Source: RGIG1993 sp964564225
Lineage (GTDB): Bacteria; Bacillota; Clostridia; Oscillospirales; CAG-272
Direction of reading: 5' to 3'
Assembly: GCA_964564225.1 (NCBI GenBank)
Contig: CAZMAF010000002.1
Location: forward strand, 32,702 to 96,701
DNA: 64,000 nucleotides
Shown here: positions 58,586-64,000 of the stretch, one piece after another
Layout of the letters: every line of letters begins with the position of its first letter
Numbering within the stretch: the stretch's first letter is position 1
Position numbers and translations under genes: made by a program
Notes under the pieces: generated by a model
Told to the model about the DNA's origin: nothing
The model's input: only the letters and a program-made list of their open reading frames with translations
The model's database searches: none

Positions 58586-60010
58586 TTGGAAAATCAGGAA
58601 TTTGTAAATAATAGTTTTTTGAGGGATGATCTTCCCGAATCGGTTGAAATTATCGGTATTTCATTCAGAGGTTCGATGAAAGTATATTATTTTGCCTCGA
58701 ACGGAAATATTGCTAAATTGGGTGACAATGCAATTGTAGAAACGGCGCGAGGACTTGAATATGGCAAGGTTACGCTTCCCAATTCCTTTGTGAAGCGAGA
58801 AACGCTTGTTTTGCCTTTGAAAAATGTAATTCGTATTGCCGATCAAAACGATGATATGCGTTATGAGGCTAATCGCGAAAAGGAAAAAGAGGCTTTTGAG
58901 GTTTGCGCCAAGAAAATTCTTGAGCATAAGTTGGATATGAAGCTGATTGACGTAGAGTATACGTTCGATAATACTAAACTTCTGTTTTATTTCACGTCCG
59001 ACGATCGCGTGGATTTCCGTGAGCTTGTGAAGGATCTTGCCTTTTATTTCAGAACGCGTATCGAGCTTCGTCAGATCGGCATTCGCGATGAAGCGAAGAT
59101 TATGGGCGGGCTTGGTATTTGCGGTCGCCCCTTTTGCTGCAATACGTTCTTGCCTGATTTTGTTCAGGTGTCGATTAAGATGGCGAAAGAGCAGAATCTT
59201 TCGCTCAATTCGGCAAAAATATCGGGTGCATGCGGAAGACTGATGTGCTGTCTGCGATACGAGTATGATACCTATCAGGAGGAATCGCGCCGTATGCCGC
59301 GCGTTGACACCGTTTTGCTCACGCCGGACGGTGTTGGAACGGTTACCGAGGTTAAACCCTTGCAGAACACTGTAAAAGTGGTTTTACAGGATGATAATGA
59401 AAAAACGCCGAAGGTATATCATCTTTCGGTATTGAAGCCTTATGATGCAAGCGTGGTGCAGGAGGCGGCGAGTGTTGATAAAAAAACTCAGAAGCCGGGT
59501 GCGCAGAATTCCGATGATTCTAAAAAAGAGTCGAAGAATAAACGCGACAATCAAAACCGCAATCAAAAGCTTAAAAACTCGAACGCGAATGAGAGTGCGC
59601 CGAAAGGCGAGGCGAATGGAACGAATACGCAGGGCGACGCTTCGGTAATGTCGCAAGCTGTAAACGCCTCGGCAAACAAAAATAATGGTAACAATAATAA
59701 TCATTCGCAACGCCGTCACAAAGGTAACGGAAAGCCTGCCAGGGCTCAGGTTGCTATGTCTTCAGATAAGGGACAAAAACCGACGCAGGTATTGCAGGAA
59801 GATCAGAATAAACCAAGTGCTGCTCCGAAGCTTCAGCTGACTTCTGAAGCGAGTAAGCCGACAGATGCATCAAATGATACTAATAGCGGAAAGCGTTCTT
59901 TTGCTCCGCTGCCTTCTAACACGATCAAGCGTGGGCAGAGCGGTCGATTTGGCGGCGTAAAAACAAGACCCGGGGCGTTTAACAAAAAAGATAATTCTGA
60001 AAAAAAGTAA
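58586..60010 (+). CDS. ricT: PSP1 domain protein RicT (YaaT)-like with a long disordered tail
   Basis: About 474 residues. The PSP1 core spans about 20-290, with Cys clusters GGLGICGRPFCCNTF and SGACGRLMCCLRYEYD. In Bacillus, RicT with RicA and RicF carries [4Fe-4S] clusters and helps RNase Y in mRNA maturation, and also affects sporulation. The last ~180 residues are low-complexity (Asn, Lys, Gln, Ser), as in RNA-binding tails, and are longer than in Bacillus. A TTG start at 58586 is favoured because GAAGG lies 8 bases upstream; the GTG at 58577 overlaps that SD. The gene follows holB by about 20 bases. Confidence 0.88.
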   Translation: MENQEFVNNSFLRDDLPESVEIIGISFRGSMKVYYFASNGNIAKLGDNAIVETARGLEYGKVTLPNSFVKRETLVLPLKNVIRIADQNDDMRYEANREKEKEAFEVCAKKILEHKLDMKLIDVEYTFDNTKLLFYFTSDDRVDFRELVKDLAFYFRTRIELRQIGIRDEAKIMGGLGICGRPFCCNTFLPDFVQVSIKMAKEQNLSLNSAKISGACGRLMCCLRYEYDTYQEESRRMPRVDTVLLTPDGVGTVTEVKPLQNTVKVVLQDDNEKTPKVYHLSVLKPYDASVVQEAASVDKKTQKPGAQNSDDSKKESKNKRDNQNRNQKLKNSNANESAPKGEANGTNTQGDASVMSQAVNASANKNNGNNNNHSQRRHKGNGKPARAQVAMSSDKGQKPTQVLQEDQNKPSAAPKLQLTSEASKPTDASNDTNSGKRSFAPLPSNTIKRGQSGRFGGVKTRPGAFNKKDNSEKK

Positions 60011-60017
60011 AAACCAA

Positions 60018-60046
60018 TTGACTTTTTGATTTTTTTGTTGTATAAT
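60018..60046 (+). promoter_or_regulatory. Promoter of the ferredoxin gene
   Basis: TTGACT (60018-60023), 17 bases, TATAAT (60041-60046). Confidence 0.82.
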
Positions 60047-60074
60047 GAAGCCATCAAATAACGGAGGTGTTATT

Positions 60075-60248
60075 ATGGCTTACAAAATTAACGCAGATGA
60101 ATGCATCGGCTGCGGTGCATGTGCTGACGAATGCCCTGTTGGTGCTATCAAGGAAGCTGACGGCAAGTATGTAATCAATGCAGATGAATGTATCGGTTGC
60201 GGTGCTTGTGCAGGTGTTTGCCCTGTTGGCGCTCCCGTAGAGGAATAA
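60075..60248 (+). CDS. 2[4Fe-4S] ferredoxin, clostridial type
   Basis: A 57-residue ferredoxin with two internally repeated clusters: CIGCGACADECP (about 11-22) and CIGCGACAGVCP (about 40-51), and a short acidic tail. It is a low-potential electron carrier in anaerobes (partner examples: pyruvate:ferredoxin oxidoreductase, hydrogenase). The ATG at 60075 is 8 bases after GGAGGTG. It has its own promoter and terminator and splits the conserved ricT-trmN6 neighbourhood. Confidence 0.95.
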   Translation: MAYKINADECIGCGACADECPVGAIKEADGKYVINADECIGCGACAGVCPVGAPVEE

Positions 60249-60263
60249 TTCGTTGACATGTTG

Positions 60264-60303
60264 AAAAAGCGATGCATCCTGTTGGATGTATCGCTTTTTC
60301 GTT
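60264..60303 (+). terminator. Terminator of the ferredoxin gene
   Basis: A 16-bp stem (60264-60279 with 60284-60299; arms AAAAAGCGATGCATCC and its near complement with one wobble) and loop TGTT, followed by a T stretch. Confidence 0.86.
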
Positions 60304-60322
60304 ATGATTCGGAGGGCGCGGT

Positions 60323-61078
60323 ATGATCTATGAAGATGAGATAATCAATAAAATCAATGATTCGCTTAGCTTAATTCAAAAAAAGAACGGGCTTACGTTT
60401 GGTACAGATGCATATTTATTATATGCGTATTTGAAAAAGAAACCGTTGGCGCGAGCTGTTGATCTCGGCTCGGGCACGGGTATTATTTCACTTCTTGCTT
60501 TAAACAGAAATAAATTTCGTTTTGTGTACGCCGTTGAGATTCAGGAAATTTTTTGTGATCTCATCCGGCGTAATGCAAAGCTGAATCACCTGGATGCATT
60601 ACTTACTGCCGTATGTGCTGATGTCCGTACGATTTCAGCCGAACAATTCGGTGGGGAAGTGGATGTTGTTTTTTCGAATCCCCCGTATATGACTGAAAAT
60701 TCGGGTTTTCATAACGAGAATTATGAGAAGCTTATCGCGCGTCATGAAATCAAGGGATCAATCTTTGATTTCTGCGAGGCGGCAAAGCGTATTTTAAAGT
60801 TTGGCGGCAGTTTTTACGTCGTTTATCGGCCTGACAGGCTTTGCGATTTGATAATGGCGCTTCGTAAAAGCACGCTTGAACCGAAACGTATCACGATGGT
60901 TTATAATAGCAAAAATCACGCGCCAAGTCTTATTTTAGTTGAGGCGAAGAAGGGTGCGGCGGCAGGTCTTTATATGACTAAGCCGTTGATTTTGACCGAT
61001 TGTAACGGCAATAATTCGGCTGAGCTGACAAATATTTATGATAATGGAGTGTTTGATGAACGGTATGAACGTCCATAA
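60323..61078 (+). CDS. tRNA1(Val) (adenine37-N6)-methyltransferase TrmN6-like
   Basis: A 251-residue class I methyltransferase: TFGTDAYLLYAYLK, AdoMet site RAVDLGSGTGIISLLAL, VEIQEIFCDLIRRNAKLN and catalytic NPPY in VVFSNPPYMTENSG. YabB/TrmN6 proteins methylate A37 of tRNA-Val or act on similar tRNA sites. It overlaps rsmI by 23 bases (rsmI starts at 61056). GGAGGGCG precedes the ATG. It corresponds to yabB in the Bacillus holB-yaaT-yabA-yabB-yabC neighbourhood; yabA is missing here. Confidence 0.85.
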   Translation: MIYEDEIINKINDSLSLIQKKNGLTFGTDAYLLYAYLKKKPLARAVDLGSGTGIISLLALNRNKFRFVYAVEIQEIFCDLIRRNAKLNHLDALLTAVCADVRTISAEQFGGEVDVVFSNPPYMTENSGFHNENYEKLIARHEIKGSIFDFCEAAKRILKFGGSFYVVYRPDRLCDLIMALRKSTLEPKRITMVYNSKNHAPSLILVEAKKGAAAGLYMTKPLILTDCNGNNSAELTNIYDNGVFDERYERP

Positions 61079-61928
61079 TGAAAAGAACAGGGTAATTGGC
61101 GGCGTTCTGTATCTTGTGGCAACGCCGATCGGAAATCTTGCCGATACTTCAGAGCGCGCGGTCAAGGTTTTGTCTGAGGTGGATATGATTGCCGCCGAGG
61201 ATACAAGAAACAGCATGAAGTTTTTAAATTATTTTGGGATTTCAAAGCCGATGGTGTCTTATTTTGAGCATAATAAAAAGCAAAGGGGACCCGAGATCGT
61301 TGCATCTTTGAAGGCGGGTAAGGCATGGGCACTGATTACCGATGCGGGAACGCCGGCTATTTCTGATCCGGGTGAGGATCTGGTGCGTCTTTGCGCGAAC
61401 GAAGGTATCACGGTTACCTCCGTTCCCGGAGCTTCGGCTGTTGTGAACGCGCTGGCACTGTCGGCGCTTCCGACGAGGAGATTTATTTTCGAGGGCTTTC
61501 TTGAAGGCAAGGAACATCAACGCCGTGAGTATCTCACGCTGATGAAAAATGAACAGCGTACCATGATATTCTATGAAAGTCCGCACGATCTTGTGGCGAC
61601 ACTTTCTTTGATGGGTGAGGTTTTTGGAAAAGAACGGCGCATTTCGCTTTGCAGAGAACTGACGAAGCTGAATGAAGAAATTATGAGAACAACTTTTGGG
61701 ATGGCTATTTCGTATTACCAGGAACACGCTCCGCGAGGTGAATATGTCCTAGTTGTCGAGGGTGCATCCGAATCGAAAGATGGTGAATTTTTTGCCGAAA
61801 TGACGGTAGAGGCGCACGTAAGCTATTACATTTCTCTCGGACTTTCTAAGATGGACGCCATTAAGCAGGTGGCAAAGGATCGTGGTGTGCCGAAGGGTGT
61901 TATTTACAAAGCAATCATTACGGAATAG
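61056..61928 (+). CDS. rsmI: 16S rRNA (cytidine1402-2'-O)-methyltransferase RsmI
   Basis: A 290-residue SAM-dependent methyltransferase: LYLVATPIGNLADTSERAV, AAEDTRNS, LITDAGTPAISDPG, VPGASAVVNALALS and FIFEGFL. It adds the 2'-O-methyl on C1402, the same nucleotide N4-methylated by RsmH encoded at 27395. The ATG at 61056 follows TGGAGTG by about 6 bases; earlier methionines lie within trmN6. Confidence 0.94.
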   Translation: MNGMNVHNEKNRVIGGVLYLVATPIGNLADTSERAVKVLSEVDMIAAEDTRNSMKFLNYFGISKPMVSYFEHNKKQRGPEIVASLKAGKAWALITDAGTPAISDPGEDLVRLCANEGITVTSVPGASAVVNALALSALPTRRFIFEGFLEGKEHQRREYLTLMKNEQRTMIFYESPHDLVATLSLMGEVFGKERRISLCRELTKLNEEIMRTTFGMAISYYQEHAPRGEYVLVVEGASESKDGEFFAEMTVEAHVSYYISLGLSKMDAIKQVAKDRGVPKGVIYKAIITE

Positions 61929-61937
61929 GAGGAGTAT

Positions 61938-62405
61938 ATGGCAAAAGGTAAGATTATCACGACTAATAAAAAAGCGTATCACGATTATTTTGTGGATGAT
62001 ACGTATGAGTGCGGTATTGCCTTATTCGGCACGGAAGTTAAGAGCATTCGTCAGGGTGGCGTGAATTTGAAGGATTCGTATTGCCGTATTGAAAACGGCG
62101 AGATATTCGTTTTTGGTATGCATATCAGCCCTTATGAAAAGGGAAATATATTCAACCGTGATCCGTATCGTGAAAAGAAGCTTTTGATGCATAAAAAGGA
62201 AATTATGAAGCTTTTTGGACTTGTTACGCAGAAGGGATTTGCACTCATTCCTCTTTCTCTTTATTTTTCCGGCAAGAACGTGAAAATGGAGATCGGACTT
62301 TGTCGCGGTAAAAAGCTATACGACAAGCGCGATGTAGCGGCTGAAAAGGAAGCTAACAGACAAATCGAGCGTGAGTTTCGCAACCGCAATCGGTTTGAAG
62401 AATAG
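61938..62405 (+). CDS. smpB: SsrA-binding protein SmpB
   Basis: A 155-residue tmRNA-binding protein: ITTNKKAYHDYFVDDTYECG, GIALFGTEVKSIRQGGVNL, SYCRIENGEIFVFGMHISPY and YDKRDVAAEKEANRQ-type tail. It brings tmRNA-Ala to stalled ribosomes for trans-translation. It lies 100 bases before ssrA, so the two partners are neighbours. AGGAGG precedes the ATG by 8 bases. Confidence 0.96.
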   Translation: MAKGKIITTNKKAYHDYFVDDTYECGIALFGTEVKSIRQGGVNLKDSYCRIENGEIFVFGMHISPYEKGNIFNRDPYREKKLLMHKKEIMKLFGLVTQKGFALIPLSLYFSGKNVKMEIGLCRGKKLYDKRDVAAEKEANRQIEREFRNRNRFEE

Positions 62406-62449
62406 TCTATTGCGTTATGCAAGATAGTCATAATTCTTTACTAAACCTC

Positions 62450-62478
62450 TTGACAAAGTGCTATGAACGCGCTATAAT
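62450..62478 (+). promoter_or_regulatory. Consensus promoter of ssrA
   Basis: Perfect TTGACA (62450-62455), 17 bases and perfect TATAAT (62473-62478). The expected start is about 20 bases before the mature tmRNA 5' end, so 5' processing is needed. Confidence 0.88.
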
Positions 62479-62504
62479 ATCGAAGCGACTGAATCTATCA
62501 ACAT

Positions 62505-62851
62505 GGGGGCGTAAAGGTTTCGACGGGGATTTTGAAGCAAGATAAGCGAGTAGAGCCGGGCAACCTCTATAAAGGCCTAACTTTTAAAATTAAACGCTAA
62601 CAAAAACTTAGCTCTGGCTGCCTAAATGCAGCTCGTCCTGCCGATGAGTACCACGGCTTCGGTCAGGGCGTCACTTAGTGGTGAACGTGAACCGAGAGTT
62701 GCTTTTGTATCGGTCATGCACAAAAAGGCTACCAAACGGAATGCCCCGGTTATCGGGTGTCGGCGCGGGAAATTTTATAGGTAACATACACTCGTAGAAA
62801 GTTTTGTGAATGAATTTTCGGACAGGGGTTCGACTCCCCTCGCTTCCACCA
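62505..62851 (+). ncRNA. ssrA: Transfer-messenger RNA (tmRNA)
   Basis: The 5' end GGGGGCG pairs with CGCTTCC before the encoded ACCA end (62848-62851), with two G-U pairs. AGGTTTCGACGGGG follows the 5' end and GGGGTTCGACTCCCC forms the T arm. The resume codon is GCT at 62596 and the reading frame encodes ANKNLALAA then TAA (62623-62625), so tagged proteins end AANKNLALAA. The -LALAA end is the usual ClpXP/ClpAP degron. Length is 347 bases, in the normal range. Confidence 0.95.
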
Positions 62852-62950
62852 GCGGCAAGTTGCCGCCCCCAATCATTGGGGAAGTTCGGTACTATGCCAA
62901 ACTTCATATCATGATGGCGGTGTTCGGTTTTAATGCCCACGCTTCCACCA
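62841..62950. repeat. Direct repeat of the tmRNA 3' end (CGCTTCCACCA), 99 bases apart
   Basis: The last 11 bases of ssrA (62841-62851) recur exactly at 62940-62950. The 3' end of ssrA is a common attachment site for tyrosine integrases. The enclosed bases (62852-62939) contain only hairpins. It could be an integration or excision scar; the match is short. Confidence 0.55.
62852..62905. repeat. Three consecutive inverted repeats after ssrA
   Basis: GCGGCAA-G-TTGCCGC (62852-62866), CCCCAAT-C-ATTGGGG (62867-62881) and GAAGTT...AACTTC (62881-62905) are placed end to end with no gaps. They are too short-looped to be ordinary terminators. Confidence 0.7.
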
Positions 62951-62990
62951 AAAATCGACAAGTTTCGACAGAAACTTGTCGATTTTTATT
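62951..62990 (+). terminator. Terminator downstream of ssrA
   Basis: A 16-bp perfect stem, arms 62951-62966 and 62971-62986 (core CGACAAGTTTC), loop GACA, followed by TATT. Confidence 0.82.
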
Positions 62991-62996
62991 GATGTA

Positions 62997-63155
62997 GCTT
63001 TTCGCAAAGGCGAAAAGCCTTTTATTAAATCGCAACAGTTCAAATCCAAACGGAAAAACGCAAAAATATCTTTTTTGTCCACCCTTCATATCAAAGGGCG
63101 ACAAAAAAGAAATCGCCCGGAAAAGCCTTGATTTTTCAAGGCTTTTTTCCTTTTT
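62997..63155 (+). repeat. Further hairpins, the last terminator-like
   Basis: GCTTTTCGC-AAAG-GCGAAAAGC (62997-63018); TTTTTTGTC / GACAAAAAA enclosing CCCTT / AAGGG (63071-63108); and AAAAGCCTTGA-TTTT-TCAAGGCTTTT followed by a T run (63121-63155). No gene is visible between 62852 and 63278. Confidence 0.65.
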
Positions 63156-63243
63156 CGGGGCGAAATTTCATGCTTGATTTTGTAGATAAAAAATAGGTGT
63201 TTTCCGATACTGAAAGGATTTGAACTCCTGTATACATAAAACG

Positions 63244-63276
63244 AGCACGGAACAGTTTTTGCTCCGTGCTTGTTTT
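63244..63276. terminator. Hairpin terminator, possibly for the small basic protein gene
   Basis: AGCACGGA / TCCGTGCT with an 11-base loop. A T-rich tail lies on the plus-strand side and a weaker one on the minus side, just after the small minus-strand gene. Confidence 0.55.
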
Positions 63277-63278
63277 TA

Positions 63279-63434
63279 TCATAGATTTAAATCAAGTATA
63301 ATTTTTTTCTCGGCAAGTGTCGGCTTTCTTATTTCGGGTTCTATATTATTGTTATAGCCGTCATATTTCAGCTTGCGCTTGTTAACAAATTCAACGTAGC
63401 CGTATTTTCCTCTGCGTTTAGATTTCTTTTTCAT
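63279..63434 (-). CDS. Small basic protein of unknown function (51 residues)
   Basis: The minus-strand frame encodes a 51-residue, strongly basic N-terminal half (MKKKSKRRGKYGYVEF, VNKRKLKYDGY) and a C-terminal half ending EKKIILDLNL. Support for reality: an AGGAAA site about 8 bases before the ATG, a TTGAAA-17-TATAAT promoter at 63465-63493, and a hairpin after the stop. I do not recognise a family. The basic character suggests nucleic-acid or ribosome binding, but nothing proves it. Confidence 0.6.
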   Translation of the reverse strand: MKKKSKRRGKYGYVEFVNKRKLKYDGYNNNIEPEIRKPTLAEKKIILDLNL

Positions 63435-63464
63435 ACACATTTCCTACAATAAAACTGTACGATA

Positions 63465-63493
63465 ATTATATCATAAAATACAGGATTTTTCAA
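63465..63493 (-). promoter_or_regulatory. Promoter of the small basic protein gene
   Basis: On the minus strand: TTGAAA (63488-63493), 17 bases, TATAAT (63465-63470). Confidence 0.7.
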
Positions 63494-63497
63494 TGAT

Positions 63498-63535
63498 AAA
63501 AGCGACGAATTATGAAAATCCGTCGCTTTTTTATA
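63498..63535 (-). terminator. Terminator of the leucine-rich-repeat gene
   Basis: AAAAGCGACG / CGTCGCTTTT with a 13-base loop, right after the stop of the minus-strand gene. The minus-strand 3' arm overlaps the -35 of the next promoter only at its edge. Confidence 0.75.
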
Positions 63536-63536
63536 G

Positions 63537-64000
63537 TTAACTTTTATATCCCCAAATTATTGTGCTATCAGACTTACACCAATACTCGCTCCAATCAGAC
63601 GGGCGTTCTGTTTGTTCGCAATAAATCGTAAGCGAGCTATTTCCACAGAAAACGTTTGCTTCCATTTTGACAACCGATTTTGGAATATACACCGAAGTCA
63701 AGGAATGAAAATCCCAAAACGCACCGTTTAATATTTTCTCGACGCTTGAAACTATAGTAAAAGTCGTTTTTGTTTTATCTATAAATTTTATTAATTCAGT
63801 TTTGGATTTGTTATATAAGCAACCGTCAGAAAAAACATAATGAGCGTTATTTTCAGAAATAATAATTTCTTGCAGTGCATCGCAGTGGTCAAAGACAAAT
63901 GATTCAATTTTTTTCACACTTGAAGGAATGCTAATTTGTTGTAAATTGGTACATCCATAAAATGTCCAACTTTCAATGGTTTCTACACCCTCTGGTATAG
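63537..64000 (-). CDS. BspA-type leucine-rich-repeat protein (C-terminal part, runs off the window)
   Basis: The frame is open to the window end, so the visible 154 codons are the C-terminus. It shows LRR_5 (BspA/Treponema pallidum type) repeats: IPEGVETIESWTFYGCTNLQ, ISIPSSVKKIESFVFDHCDALQ, then an interrupted unit and SLTSVYIPKSVVKMEANVFCG. Such proteins are usually large surface or secreted proteins. The last ~25 residues (SDWSEYWCKSDSTIIWGYKS-like end) are the common C-terminal tail. The GTG at 63917 lies inside a repeat and is not the start. Confidence 0.82.
   Translation of the reverse strand, partial: IPEGVETIESWTFYGCTNLQQISIPSSVKKIESFVFDHCDALQEIIISENNAHYVFSDGCLYNKSKTELIKFIDKTKTTFTIVSSVEKILNGAFWDFHSLTSVYIPKSVVKMEANVFCGNSSLTIYCEQTERPSDWSEYWCKSDSTIIWGYKS

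Noticed and set aside
63208..63232. A segment resembling a tRNA T arm on the minus strand (GGAGTTCAAATCC)
   Set aside because: The T-arm stem has a mismatch and no acceptor, anticodon or D arm can be folded around it, so I do not call a tRNA or a tRNA-based attachment site.

Overview
The window is a chromosomal stretch from a monoderm (Gram-positive type) bacterium of the Firmicutes, most likely an uncultured member of the Clostridia. The evidence is the gene order: gdpP-rplI-dnaB and tilS-hpt-ftsH, rimM-trmD, a full mraZ-to-ftsZ division and cell-wall (dcw) cluster, and holB-ricT-trmN6-rsmI. Supporting content includes an HPr phosphocarrier, an LTA-synthase-like protein, a PPi-type phosphofructokinase and lipoproteins with Thr-rich linkers. 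Promoters are mostly sigma-A-like with 17-base spacers, and Shine-Dalgarno sites are common. No rRNA, CRISPR array, intact transposase or intact phage genes were seen.

Layout. 1-1.7 kb: end of a Lys-type MurE-like ligase and a D-aspartate-ligase-like ATP-grasp enzyme (peptidoglycan cross-bridge). 1.7-4.1 kb: tsaE-tsaB-rpiB-tcdA, an operon rich in tRNA A37 (t6A/ct6A) modification genes. 4.1-10 kb: the most disturbed region. It has a truncated copy of an SGNH-esterase gene, a P-type Ca2+-ATPase-like pump, an HPr lacking Ser46, an array of small hairpin repeats, tRNA-Val, a dead serine recombinase, and the intact SGNH lipoprotein. 10-18 kb (minus strand): gdpP-rplI-dnaB-tilS-hpt-ftsH. 18.3-26.7 kb: flavin reductase, rimM, trmD, an O-antigen-ligase-like membrane protein, two DUF4330 proteins, canonical HPr, uvrC, rsmD, coaD.

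26.9-39.9 kb: the dcw cluster mraZ-rsmH-ftsL-PBP-murE-murF-mraY-ftsW-murG-ftsQ-ftsZ, which begins with a good promoter and a candidate MraZ operator and is interrupted by several intercistronic hairpins. It lacks ftsA, murC, murD and the sporulation genes that follow ftsZ in many spore formers. 40-47.7 kb (minus strand): an orphan solute-binding lipoprotein, an envelope-lipid operon (flippase-like, pssA, psd, LTA-synthase-like) and a polysaccharide deacetylase. 47.8-53 kb: a C_GCAxxG_C_C protein, a TIGR01440 protein, a DEDD exonuclease and an ABC exporter pair. 53.3-57.4 kb: thioredoxin, PPi-PFK, serC-serA. 57.5-62.9 kb: holB, ricT, a 2[4Fe-4S] ferredoxin, trmN6, rsmI, smpB and ssrA (tmRNA), so both partners of trans-translation are adjacent. 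After ssrA comes about 430 bp crowded with inverted repeats and a partial repeat of the tmRNA 3' end. A 51-residue basic protein gene and the edge of a BspA-type leucine-rich-repeat gene follow, so this end looks like the start of an accessory region.

Much of the window serves the cell envelope: stem-peptide synthesis of two predicted chemistries, septation, PE synthesis, LTA-like polymer synthesis, deacetylation and glycan polymerisation. The rest is translation quality control and tRNA/rRNA modification. I did not find a clearly novel multi-gene defence or mobile system. The best leads are the dual MurE chemistry, the hairpin-repeat array, the terminator/promoter overlap at 46.35 kb and the ssrA-adjacent repeats.
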